Shown: positions 35,718 to 43,887 of the stretch, piece by piece
Layout: every line of letters starts with the position of its first letter
How positions within the stretch are numbered: position 1 is the stretch's first letter
Program-made: the position numbers and the translations under genes
Assembly: GCA_965221195.1 (NCBI GenBank)
Contig: OZ244864.1
Location: forward strand, 186,001 to 250,000
Source: Poriferisodalis sp965221195
GTDB lineage: Bacteria; Actinomycetota; Acidimicrobiia; Acidimicrobiales; Poriferisodalaceae
Direction: 5' to 3'
Length of the DNA stretch: 64,000 nt
The notes under the pieces: model-generated
Seen by the model: the letters and a program-made list of their open reading frames with translations, nothing else
Databases searched by the model: none
What the model was told of the DNA's origin: nothing

Positions 35718-36131
35718 TTAGACCTCGCCGTCCTTGCGGTCGTCGCGGTCACGGCGACGCTTAGCGCGTCTGGCTTTCTTCGCAGCCCGGCGCTTTTGGA
35801 GCTTTGCCCGCAAGCCTTTGGGCCGCGCTCGCTCGGCTGCGACTTCTTCAAGGATGCGCGGGCCTGCCGCATTCACGATGTCTTCAGCGGCATCGAGCAG
35901 GTCAGCGATGGAGTCGTCCTCACCGATGCTCGCTGGCTCGGTGGCGAAGTTCTTCACACCTAACGATCCGTGCTGCCAACCAGCGTCGAGACGGCGGGGC
36001 GAATACGACGGGCAGTCCTCAGGGCAGCGCCACGGAGCTTCAGGGGCGAGGTCAAGATTGCATTTGCGCACCGTGTCGCCGTTCGGGTACGTCCGGCTCT
36101 CGTAGTGGCGGCAGTTGGTCCGCATCGGCAT
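35718..36131 (-). CDS. Small cysteine-containing protein in the SUF operon
   Basis: 137 residues. The N-terminal part has four cysteines (Cys7, Cys24, Cys36, Cys40; NCRHYESRTYPNGDTVRKC and WRCPEDCPSY), suited to a zinc or Fe-S site. The middle is acidic and the C terminus very basic (RAKLQKRRAAKKARRAKRRR), perhaps nucleic-acid-binding. It lies between the CitE-like lyase and sufD in the same direction. I do not recognise a named family; it could be a SUF client or regulator. Confidence 0.7.
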   Translation of the reverse strand: MPMRTNCRHYESRTYPNGDTVRKCNLDLAPEAPWRCPEDCPSYSPRRLDAGWQHGSLGVKNFATEPASIGEDDSIADLLDAAEDIVNAAGPRILEEVAAERARPKGLRAKLQKRRAAKKARRAKRRRDRDDRKDGEV

Positions 36132-36145
36132 GGCAGTTGGCTCCC

Positions 36146-37021
36146 TCAGCGCTGCGAAATCGCGTCAGCGAATGCAATAGCTCGCCGGGCCTCGTCAACG
36201 TGCAGGTTTTCGATCATTCTGCCATCCACGGTTACCACGCCACGATGCTCTGCCACCGCCGCATCAAACGCTGCGATGACCCGACGGTGGAAGTCCAACT
36301 CGTCAAGGCTCGGTGAGAAGGCCGCATTGGCAGGTTCGACTTGGCTGGGGTGGATGAGCGTCTTGCCACAGAAACCGAGATCGGCTCCTTGGCGGCACAC
36401 CGCAGCGAAGCCGTCAGCGTCGCTGATGTCGTTGTAGACGCCGTCCAAGGCGGTCACACCAGCCTCGCGGGCAGCTACAAGGCAGGTCGCCAAGTGCGGC
36501 ACAAGCGCAGACCTGTCAGCGGTGATCGTGGCCCGCAGCTCCTTGGCCATGTCGTTGGTGCCCATCACCACCGCATCGACTCGCTCAAAGTTCGCTATGG
36601 CGCGGGCCTCGGCGATGCCCCCGGGGGTCTCGATCATCGCCCAGATGCGGGTGGTGTCCGCAGCGCCTGCGGCTTCCAACGCAGACGACACAGCAGCCAG
36701 TTGAGTGACGCTTGAGACTTTGGGAATGACGACCGCCGACGGTGCCACTGCGCCCGCCGCTGCAATGTCGTTGCGTCCCCATGGCGTGTCCAAGCTGTTG
36801 CATCGGATAGTCAACTCGCGGTGCCCGTACTCGCCCGAGGCAACTGCGGCACATGCGCCCTCGCGGGCAGCTTCCTTGGCATCGGGCGCCACGGCATCTT
36901 CGAGATCGAAGATGAGTGCATCCGCGTTGATGGTCTTGGCTTTCTCCAGCGCCCGGGCATTTGCAGCCGGCATGTAGAGCACTGATCGGCGTGGGCGTTG
37001 GTGTGCAACGTCAGCGCTCAT
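36146..37021 (-). CDS. HpcH/HpaI-type CoA-ester lyase (CitE-like)
   Basis: 291 residues from ATG 37021 (MSADVAHQRPRRSVLYMPAANARALEKA). The TIM-barrel citrate-lyase-beta fold has the family's ALIFDLEDAVAPDAKEAARE, IRCNSLDTPWG, IPKVSS, IETPGGIAEARAIA and CGKTLIHPSQVEPAN. Metal ligands (Glu in IETPGG, Asp in GTNDMAKEL) are present. It cleaves or hydrolyses a malyl-, citramalyl- or methylmalyl-CoA. It may be the thioesterase/second lyase partner of the gene upstream, in the manner of Mcl2. It lies in a SUF operon. Confidence 0.85.
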   Translation of the reverse strand: MSADVAHQRPRRSVLYMPAANARALEKAKTINADALIFDLEDAVAPDAKEAAREGACAAVASGEYGHRELTIRCNSLDTPWGRNDIAAAGAVAPSAVVIPKVSSVTQLAAVSSALEAAGAADTTRIWAMIETPGGIAEARAIANFERVDAVVMGTNDMAKELRATITADRSALVPHLATCLVAAREAGVTALDGVYNDISDADGFAAVCRQGADLGFCGKTLIHPSQVEPANAAFSPSLDELDFHRRVIAAFDAAVAEHRGVVTVDGRMIENLHVDEARRAIAFADAISQR

Positions 37022-37038
37022 TGTGCGTCCTCGCTGTG

Positions 37039-38097
37039 TTAGGCGGCTTCGAGCCCGTAGGCAACAGCCAGTTCGGGGTCGGTCGCCGCTAGGTCCCGTG
37101 CCAGAGCCAGAACAACTCTGCACTGCTTGACCGTGGCGTCATCTTGCATTTTGCCGTCGATCATGACTGCGCCAGTGCCGTCGCCCATCTCCGTCACTAC
37201 CCGCTGCGCCCAGGCCACCTCGGCAGGCTCGGGGCTGAACACCCGCTTGGCGATGGCGATTTGGCTGGGATGAAGGCTCCATGCTCCGACGCAGCCCAGC
37301 AGATACGCATTGCGGAACTGGTCTTCGCAGCCGATGGGGTCGGCGATGTCGCCGAACGGACCGTAGTACGGCAGTATCCCGGCGGTGCCGCAGGCATCCA
37401 CCATGCGGGCCAGCGTGTAGTGCCACAGGTCTTGCTGGAACGACATCCGAGCTTCGTTGTCTCCTTCTGACACAGGGTCGGTGCGCACGAGGTAGCCGGG
37501 ATGTCCGCCACCGACGCGGGTGGTCTTCATGCGGCGGTCAGCAGCCAGATCGGCGGGCCCCAGCGACAGGCCCTGCATACGAGGACTGGCCAAGCAGATG
37601 GACTCAACATTGGCCACGCCCCGTGCAGTTTCGAGGATCGCATGCACCATCAGCGGCCGCTCTAACCCGATGCGCGCTTCAAGCTGGGCCAGCAGCCGAT
37701 CCACATAGTGAACGTCCTCTGGCCCCTCCACCTTGGGCACCATGATGACGTCGAGCCGGTCGCCGATCTCGTGGCACAGAGCCCAGATGTCGTCGAGAAA
37801 CCACGGCGAGTCCAAACTGTTGACTCTGGTCCACAGCTGGGTGCGACCCGGTGCCCACGCCTTGCCCACCTCAATCAGGCCCGACCGTGCGGCCTCTTTG
37901 TCGTCAGCCGACACGGCATCCTCGAGATTGCCCAGCAGAACATCCACACCGGGGGCAATGTCGGCCACCTTGGCGCGCATCCGCTCGTTGGATGGATCGA
38001 AGAAGTGGATCATGCGCGATGGCTTGCTGGGCACTTCGCGCAGCGGCTCAGGCGCTCCCACAGCGAGCGGCGCAAAGAAGTCCTTCGGACTGCGCAT
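37039..38097 (-). CDS. Malyl-CoA/beta-methylmalyl-CoA lyase-like protein
   Basis: 352 residues from ATG 38097, which overlaps the sufB stop as TGATG. It closely follows the Mcl1 pattern: NLEDAVSADDKEAARSG, WTRVNSLDSPW, DVIMVPKVEGPEDV, ILETARGVANVESI, RMQGLSLGPADLAADRRMKTTRVGG and GILPYYGPFGDIADPIGCEDQ...GAWSLHPSQIAIAKRVFSPEP. Mcl1 splits malyl-CoA to acetyl-CoA and glyoxylate and beta-methylmalyl-CoA to propionyl-CoA and glyoxylate, steps of the ethylmalonyl-CoA route. Its place right behind sufB is unusual. Confidence 0.85.
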   Translation of the reverse strand: MRSPKDFFAPLAVGAPEPLREVPSKPSRMIHFFDPSNERMRAKVADIAPGVDVLLGNLEDAVSADDKEAARSGLIEVGKAWAPGRTQLWTRVNSLDSPWFLDDIWALCHEIGDRLDVIMVPKVEGPEDVHYVDRLLAQLEARIGLERPLMVHAILETARGVANVESICLASPRMQGLSLGPADLAADRRMKTTRVGGGHPGYLVRTDPVSEGDNEARMSFQQDLWHYTLARMVDACGTAGILPYYGPFGDIADPIGCEDQFRNAYLLGCVGAWSLHPSQIAIAKRVFSPEPAEVAWAQRVVTEMGDGTGAVMIDGKMQDDATVKQCRVVLALARDLAATDPELAVAYGLEAA

Positions 38098-39509
38098 CAG
38101 CCGATCGACCCCTCCATCTGCAACTCGATGAGCCGACTCCACTCAACGGCGTACTCCATCGGCAGCGTGCGGGTCACCGGCTCGATGAAGCCGTTCACCA
38201 CCATGCCCATGGCCTGTTCAGCCGACAGCCCGCGGCTCATGAGATAGAACAGTTGCTCGTCGGCCACCTTAGACACTGTCGCCTCATGGCCGATTTCGGC
38301 GTCGCGCGAGCCGATCTCTTGGTAGGGGTACGTGTCTGAGCGGCTGTCCTCGTCAAGCAGCAGCGCATCGCATTGGACATGGCTGCGGCAGCCGCTCATG
38401 CCTTCTTCCACCCGCACTAGGCCGCGGTAGGTGGTGCGGCCGCCGTCCTTGGAGATCGACTTCGACACGATCTTGGAGGTGGTCTCGGGCGCTGCGTGAA
38501 CCATCTTCGCCCCGGCATCTTGGTGTTGGCCATCGCCGGCGTAGGCCACCGACAGCACCTCGCCCGAAGCTTTGGGACCCATCAAGTACACCGCTGGGTA
38601 CTTCATGGTGAGACGCGAGCCAATGTTGCCGTCGATCCATTCCACATGGGCCTCGTCGTAGGCAGCGGCCCGCTTGGTGACCAAGTTGAACACGTTGTTC
38701 GACCAGTTCTGAATTGTGGTGTAGGTGATGCGTCCGCCCGGGAGCGCCACGAGTTCGACAACGGCGGAGTGCAGCGAGTCGGTGCTGTACACCGGCGCTG
38801 AGCAGCCTTCGATGTAATGCACCGTGGCGCCCTCGTCGGCGATGATCAGCGTCCGCTCAAACTGGCCCATGTTCTCGGCGTTGATGCGGAAGTAGGCCTG
38901 CAGTGGCATCTCCACCTCAACACCGGGCGGTACGTAGATGAACGATCCGCCCGACCACACCGCCGAGTTGAGCGCTGAGAACTTATTGTCGCCCGGCGGG
39001 ATGATGGTGCCGAAGTAGCGCTGAACGACCTCGGGATACTCCTTGACGGCGGAGTCCATGTCGCAGAACAGCACACCTTGGGCCTCAAGGTCTTCGCGGT
39101 TGCGGTGATACACCACCTCAGACTCGTACTGGGCGGTGACACCGGCGAGATACTTGCGCTCCGCCTCGGGGATGCCGAGCTTCTCGTAGGTGTCTTTCAC
39201 CGAGTCGGGCAGTTCTTCCCAAGCGTCAACCTGCCCTTCGGTGGGCTTGATGTAGTAGTAGATGTCGTTGAAGTAGATCTCCGACATGTCGCCGCCCCAG
39301 TTCGGCATGGGCTTGCGCTGGAAGATCTTGTAAGACCGCAAGCGGAAGTCAAGCATCCACTGGGGTTCACCCTTGAGACCAGACATCTCACGGATGATCT
39401 CTTCGTCCAAGCCCTTGCGCGGCTTGAACACGTAATCTTCCTCGTCGCTCCACCCCAGCTTGTATTTGCCGAGGTCGATGCCGACGGCGGCTTCAGCAGT
39501 GTCGGTCAT
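38097..39509 (-). CDS. sufB: Fe-S cluster assembly protein SufB
   Basis: 470 residues. SufB is the scaffold subunit on which the cluster forms. Recognisable: PNWGGDMSEIYFNDIYYYIKP, DNKFSALNSAVWSGGSFIYVPPGV, EGCSAPVYSTDSLHSAVVELVA, the C-terminal GCRSHVQCDALLLDEDSRSDTYPY and EIGHEATVSKV. Its ATG is about 17 bases from a TAGACT that could be a -10 box. First gene of a seven-gene operon reaching sufC at 33144. It is translationally linked to the malyl-CoA lyase gene by TGATG. Confidence 0.96.
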   Translation of the reverse strand: MTDTAEAAVGIDLGKYKLGWSDEEDYVFKPRKGLDEEIIREMSGLKGEPQWMLDFRLRSYKIFQRKPMPNWGGDMSEIYFNDIYYYIKPTEGQVDAWEELPDSVKDTYEKLGIPEAERKYLAGVTAQYESEVVYHRNREDLEAQGVLFCDMDSAVKEYPEVVQRYFGTIIPPGDNKFSALNSAVWSGGSFIYVPPGVEVEMPLQAYFRINAENMGQFERTLIIADEGATVHYIEGCSAPVYSTDSLHSAVVELVALPGGRITYTTIQNWSNNVFNLVTKRAAAYDEAHVEWIDGNIGSRLTMKYPAVYLMGPKASGEVLSVAYAGDGQHQDAGAKMVHAAPETTSKIVSKSISKDGGRTTYRGLVRVEEGMSGCRSHVQCDALLLDEDSRSDTYPYQEIGSRDAEIGHEATVSKVADEQLFYLMSRGLSAEQAMGMVVNGFIEPVTRTLPMEYAVEWSRLIELQMEGSIG

Positions 39510-39835
39510 GGCCCCAGTCTAGGGCCGGTGTAGCTAGGGCCGACGTGGTGCCCCGGTGCCGCTTCGGTGACCCGCCAGCGGCGGCGCGGCAGCAAAGCGA
39601 CGGCGGCGGTGCCCTGCCCGCTCAGTCACCGACCGAATGATCGGCAGCACCATCGTCCGCGCTCGAACTCGCCAGCGAGCTTGCCCACGCATTGCCGACC
39701 GCGGTCATCGAGCAAACTGAGTGGCTGCCGACCCAGCACCCCGAATCCCACGTTTTCGCGAAGAGTTCGGCTTCTAGTACGGTCGCCCCAATGAAACGTC
39801 ACACTCAGACAGCGTTCTGATCAGTGAGGTACTGA
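39510..39835. other. Gap between sufB and the helicase gene
   Basis: 326 bases between divergent genes. Near sufB is a direct repeat of GGCCCTAG (around 39518 and 39531) with TAGACT as a possible -10 box. The rest is coding-like on the plus strand (a frame around 39650-39822 reading ...SELAHALPTAVIEQTEWLPT...AF) but has no start. It may be a gene remnant at the edge of the AT-richer accessory region. Confidence 0.35.
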
Positions 39836-42800
39836 GTGTCTTCGTCTGAGCCGTGGCCGTCGATGAGCAGACCGGTTGGTGCGCGAACTTCACTCTCAGA
39901 TAGTGAGGGTTCTCTTTCTTCCGTCTTCGCGAGGCGCTTTGAAGACTGGGTACAGCGGTACATCAAACCTAGGTCACTCAAGGCTCAATCGAATCTCATA
40001 AAGCAACTCGTTAGCCAAAATCAGTACGGCACAAACACAGAGACCGGTCGGTTATTTTTTGAATTAAGAAAGTATCTGACACAACGTGAATTTACAAGTC
40101 TTCCTCAAAAAATGCAAGAGGTTTTAGATGGCAAGACAATCACGTTTTTGAGCGATGATACACGGCAACACCAGCGCGCGCTTGAGAAGAGCGCTGAGCG
40201 TCGTCAGCCAGAGGCGTATCGCCGTGAGTTAATGCGCGTACATGAACAAAAGAAGCAGCAAAGACTCACGCAGCAACAAGAGGCTTGGCTGCTCGAACGA
40301 CGAAAAGAGCGTATACGCGCGGAAGTGGAAATTCTTAAGCGAGATACTCATAAGCGCTTCGAGGATGTCAGAAAGAACCAACTCAGGCTGCGCGAAATTC
40401 GGGAACTGAATAGGATACACACTCATCGATTTGAGGCGAGGCTCTTCTCTGAATTAAGTTCTAACTTTTTGTCTATTGAGCGCCACGTCAAGAATCAATG
40501 GTCGCCTAAATCTCCTCGCCGCATCTATCACAAGAAACTGAAGACTCGTTTCGTACAAGCTTGGGGCCAAAAGATTTTCGAGTTGAGTTTGGACGAAGAG
40601 CAAGCGGCGGCTGTTGGTGCTGTTGATGGCAATGTATTGGTGACAGCACGGGCTGGTTCTGGCAAGACACGCGTGTTGACTGCTCGTGCGCTGTTTTTGC
40701 ACAAGCATTGCGGCGTGCCCGCCAATCGGATCATGCTCCTCGCATTCAATCGTCGTGCAGCATCGGAAATGGAAGATCGTCTGCGGAAATGGCTGGGTGA
40801 TGACATCCCGCATGTGATGACTTTCCATGCGCTGGCGTACGCGTTGGTACACCCTTCGCAGCGATTGTTATTCGACGACAAAGATGAAGGACAAAAGCAT
40901 TTGAGCAAGGTGACACAACAGGTCATCGACGAGCATGTGAGAAACTCAGAATGGGAGTCACGCATCCGGAGTGTGATGCTTGAACACTTCAAGACCGACT
41001 GGAATCGCATCGAAACTGGTGGTTATAATCTGTCCGGTCAAGAGTTCCTCGATTATCGACATTCGCTTCGGCACGAAACTCTGAAAGGTGAACGGGTCAG
41101 TAATTTCAGCCAGAAAGCGATAGCAAACCTACTCGCTGAATATGATGTCAAATACAGCTTTGACAGGCGCTGGAATTACGGCGGAAGAGCTATGTATGCC
41201 GATTTCGTCATCAAGCTTGACAATCAGGATCGGCTTTACATCCACATAGCTGATCCAAGAAACGCCCATGACCAGAACGCTCGACAAACATTGCAAGACT
41301 CCATTTGCAACAAAAAAACTGCTGGAGTCTTGCTCAAGTATGACGCTGAGGATTTACAATCGCTGGGCGAAACTCGCTTTGAGTCTTCTTTGCTATCGGA
41401 ACTGCACAAGCACAAAGTCAAGCATCGACGACTGAGCGACGATGAGCTTTGGCTTGCTGTACGAGATCGTGCTCTCGGCGATTTCACCAAAGCTATGCAG
41501 AATTTCATCGGTAGATGTCGGCAACGGGCGTGGAGCTTTGACGATTTGATTCAACGTGCTTCTTACCGCAAGGACGATGCAGACGTGTCAAATTACGAAA
41601 TCGAATTTTACCGTACTGGTCTCTCAATCTATAAGGAGTACCTGAGTCGGCTAGAGCGAGATAAGCTTGAGGATTTCAATGGCATCATGCTGCGCGCTGC
41701 CGAAACAGTCGGGCAGGGAACGACGAGGTTCGAGCGCAAGGGAAATGCTGGCGACATTCGAGACATTAACTATCTCCATATTGATGAGTACCAAGATTTC
41801 TCACGGTCATTCCATGACCTGACATCTGCTATGCGAGCAGCCAATCCGAACATGACCGTGTTTGCCGTTGGTGATGACTGGCAGGCGATCAACGGCTTCG
41901 CCGGATCTGATCTTCAGTACTTCCGCGAGTTCGACGAGTATTTCCCTGAAGCTCAGCACTTGTCTATCACCCGTAACTATCGCTCTAGAAAGAAAATAGT
42001 TGAGGCCTCTAATGCTCTCCTGTCTGCTGAAGACGAGACTTCCAAAGCGGTTGCTTCGGAAGCAGGTGACGTTCAGGTCTGCCTCCTTGACAACTTCAAA
42101 CCGACACGCATTGAAGTTGAAACATTCGAAGCCTCAAAGCAAAAAAGTTCTTCAAGAGACCTTGAATACCAGATCGCCGTGGCCCGAATAACGCAGTGGC
42201 TTGCCAAAGAAGGCGAGGTTGCCCTGCTGAACCGGGCGAACAATCCCGACGTGATCTTCGGCAAAAATCTACAGGCAGCTCAAAAGGAACTACAACATAT
42301 GCTGCCTAAAGATATTCGCGAAAACATTACTGTTGATACAGCCCACAGCTTCAAGGGACTCGAGAGCGAAGCCATAGTAATCTTAGACGCAGTCGCCAAT
42401 CATTACCCATTGATTCATCCGCACTGGATCTTCGGACAAGTATTCGGAGACACGCTGGCATCCATAACAAAAGCAGAGGAGCGTCTCTTCTACGTTGCGG
42501 TCAGTCGGGCACAACATCGTATGATCATCTGCACACAGAGTTCTAAGCAAAGCCCATTTCTCGACAAAATTCAGTCGGCCTGCAGTTTCCCCAAGTTGGA
42601 TCTGAACCACCTACAGCCAGTCGCAGTCGCAGCTCAAGAAATCTACGAGGTGAGAGTCTTCAACTCATTCGGTGTCAAAAATCTGCTTAAGAGAGATGGT
42701 TTCAAATTTGTTGACGGTAACAACCTAAACAGTCCCCACTGGTCGCGAGTTATGAAAGCGACAGAAGCCACCAATGAATGGATAGCAAGAGCGCCATGGA

Positions 42801-42904
42801 ACGACGGCCAAGTGCGCATCGAAATATATGACGAGGCCGGCATGCGCATCTGGTCATCCGTAGATGCTGATACTTCCGCGCTGCCACAAGCGGAACCATT
42901 CTAA
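39836..42904 (+). CDS. UvrD-like SF1 helicase with nuclease-like insertion
   Basis: 1022 residues from GTG 39836; ATG 39863 is an alternative. Residues about 35-240 are charged and helical (coiled coil). Walker A is TARAGSGKTRVLTARAL (about 274), motif Ia LLAFNRRAASEMEDRL, then an insertion (about 415-480) with FSQKAIANLLAEYDVKY...YADFVIKL...IHIADP resembling the PD-(D/E)XK-like insert of helicase IV-type enzymes, with the catalytic Lys apparently missing. Motif II is HIDEYQDFSRS, III VGDDWQAINGFAGSD, V TAHSFKGLE, VI FYVAVSRAQHRM. Markedly more AT-rich than its neighbours, so probably acquired. A role in defence or repair is inferred. Confidence 0.88.
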   Translation: MSSSEPWPSMSRPVGARTSLSDSEGSLSSVFARRFEDWVQRYIKPRSLKAQSNLIKQLVSQNQYGTNTETGRLFFELRKYLTQREFTSLPQKMQEVLDGKTITFLSDDTRQHQRALEKSAERRQPEAYRRELMRVHEQKKQQRLTQQQEAWLLERRKERIRAEVEILKRDTHKRFEDVRKNQLRLREIRELNRIHTHRFEARLFSELSSNFLSIERHVKNQWSPKSPRRIYHKKLKTRFVQAWGQKIFELSLDEEQAAAVGAVDGNVLVTARAGSGKTRVLTARALFLHKHCGVPANRIMLLAFNRRAASEMEDRLRKWLGDDIPHVMTFHALAYALVHPSQRLLFDDKDEGQKHLSKVTQQVIDEHVRNSEWESRIRSVMLEHFKTDWNRIETGGYNLSGQEFLDYRHSLRHETLKGERVSNFSQKAIANLLAEYDVKYSFDRRWNYGGRAMYADFVIKLDNQDRLYIHIADPRNAHDQNARQTLQDSICNKKTAGVLLKYDAEDLQSLGETRFESSLLSELHKHKVKHRRLSDDELWLAVRDRALGDFTKAMQNFIGRCRQRAWSFDDLIQRASYRKDDADVSNYEIEFYRTGLSIYKEYLSRLERDKLEDFNGIMLRAAETVGQGTTRFERKGNAGDIRDINYLHIDEYQDFSRSFHDLTSAMRAANPNMTVFAVGDDWQAINGFAGSDLQYFREFDEYFPEAQHLSITRNYRSRKKIVEASNALLSAEDETSKAVASEAGDVQVCLLDNFKPTRIEVETFEASKQKSSSRDLEYQIAVARITQWLAKEGEVALLNRANNPDVIFGKNLQAAQKELQHMLPKDIRENITVDTAHSFKGLESEAIVILDAVANHYPLIHPHWIFGQVFGDTLASITKAEERLFYVAVSRAQHRMIICTQSSKQSPFLDKIQSACSFPKLDLNHLQPVAVAAQEIYEVRVFNSFGVKNLLKRDGFKFVDGNNLNSPHWSRVMKATEATNEWIARAPWNDGQVRIEIYDEAGMRIWSSVDADTSALPQAEPF

Positions 42905-43214
42905 AAGAGACCGGAGAGGCTGATCGCCCAGTTGGCCGGGCCATCCCCCACGGCACACCAAGTCGACGACATCCCCGGGGGGAATGCTGGTGATGGTCGA
43001 TCCGAAGCTCGGCTTTGAGATGCTTCAGCGCTGCTGAGAGCGCGTCAAAGTTGTCCTCTGTTGCTTGGATGGCCATGTCGATGTCGTCAGTTCGGTATCC
43101 GATGTCGTAATTCTGGATACCGAGGGCGTACCCGCCGACGATAACGAAGCGAACACCGAACGCTGCGAGCGTCGCTGCGATGCGGTTTAGTGCTTCGTCA
43201 TGGCCTTCGCTCAT
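42750..43214 (-). pseudogene. Truncated nucleotidyltransferase (MNT/AbiEii-like)
   Basis: The first 70 residues are a nucleotidyltransferase core: VRFVIVGGYALGIQNYDIGYRTDDIDMAI, with the GG and D-x-D signatures. Beyond about 43004 the sequence stops being family-like and runs into a stretch that matches the nearby ATPase gene in another frame, then overlaps the helicase gene end. So it is a 3'-truncated gene. Its ATG overlaps the stop of the upstream regulator as TGATG, the usual antitoxin-then-toxin order. Confidence 0.65.
42918..42973 (-). pseudogene. Remnant of a second DUF4143-type ATPase gene
   Basis: About 56 bases nearly match 44611-44668 inside the complete ATPase gene. Translated on the minus strand they give DVVDLVCRGGWPGQLGDQP against DIVELACRGGWPGQLGDHP in the intact copy. 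It lies between the helicase stop and the truncated nucleotidyltransferase, so it marks a recombination or deletion junction. Confidence 0.75.
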
Positions 43215-43834
43215 CAGGGCCCTACGCGCGCGGGATGCCGACGGAGGTTTCGGCGGGCGGCAATGGCATCAAGGTGCATCAGGTCGTCGTGGCTGTCGTA
43301 GAGCTCCAAGTGAGCGAACTGCTCAAGGCCGGCGCGGTTGAGCAGGCACTCGGTGTCGTCCAACGCCAGCGAAACTCGTCCGTCCTCAATGTCGTCGAGC
43401 TCTGCAGGTGCCAACTCAACGAGAGCGGCGAACGATGCTCGACAGATACCCAGCACGCAGTTGCGCCCGTAGCGGACATTGATAGCAGCGTGACCGCCGG
43501 CATCGGTCCGGTGGGGCCACGCGGAGACTTGGCGAGCGGGCGCGGGATCAGTACCGTCCCAAGGCGGCACCGTCTCAGCGGGCGGCGCCAGCGGACCCAG
43601 CCCGAGGCCGAAACGCCAAGCATTCTCGGCATCGAGAGCCTCCCGGACTCTGTCCAAGCCGAAGTCGAAACGGTCGCGCAGGCACCCGCTACCGGTCGCA
43701 GGCTGCACACCCACGCGCAATTCAAGTCCCACGCAATTGGCGAGACGCTCAAGTGTTTCCCACGCAGGCCCCGACAGACACTCGGCCCCAAAACAGCGAG
43801 ACACTCGCCGCCGACTCAGGCTTGGAGGCTGCAA
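43214..43834 (-). CDS. Putative HTH-type regulator/antitoxin, N terminus unclear
   Basis: A frame of about 206 codons (from TTG 43834; no ATG/GTG start with a Shine-Dalgarno). The beginning LSRRRVSRCFGAECLSGPAWETLERLANCVGLELRVGVQP looks like the end of an XRE-type helix-turn-helix (VSR...PSWETLERLA), and the middle has alternating conserved Trp/Phe. The N-terminal half of the HTH seems missing or diverged. It overlaps the nucleotidyltransferase start as TGATG, as in HTH-nucleotidyltransferase toxin-antitoxin pairs. Its partner is truncated, so the module is probably inactive. Confidence 0.5.
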   Translation of the reverse strand: MQPPSLSRRRVSRCFGAECLSGPAWETLERLANCVGLELRVGVQPATGSGCLRDRFDFGLDRVREALDAENAWRFGLGLGPLAPPAETVPPWDGTDPAPARQVSAWPHRTDAGGHAAINVRYGRNCVLGICRASFAALVELAPAELDDIEDGRVSLALDDTECLLNRAGLEQFAHLELYDSHDDLMHLDAIAARRNLRRHPARVGP

Positions 43835-43887
43835 TCGGACACCGCCCGACCTGTTGTGTCGGTGTCTTGGCGGATGCGAGTTGTCGG

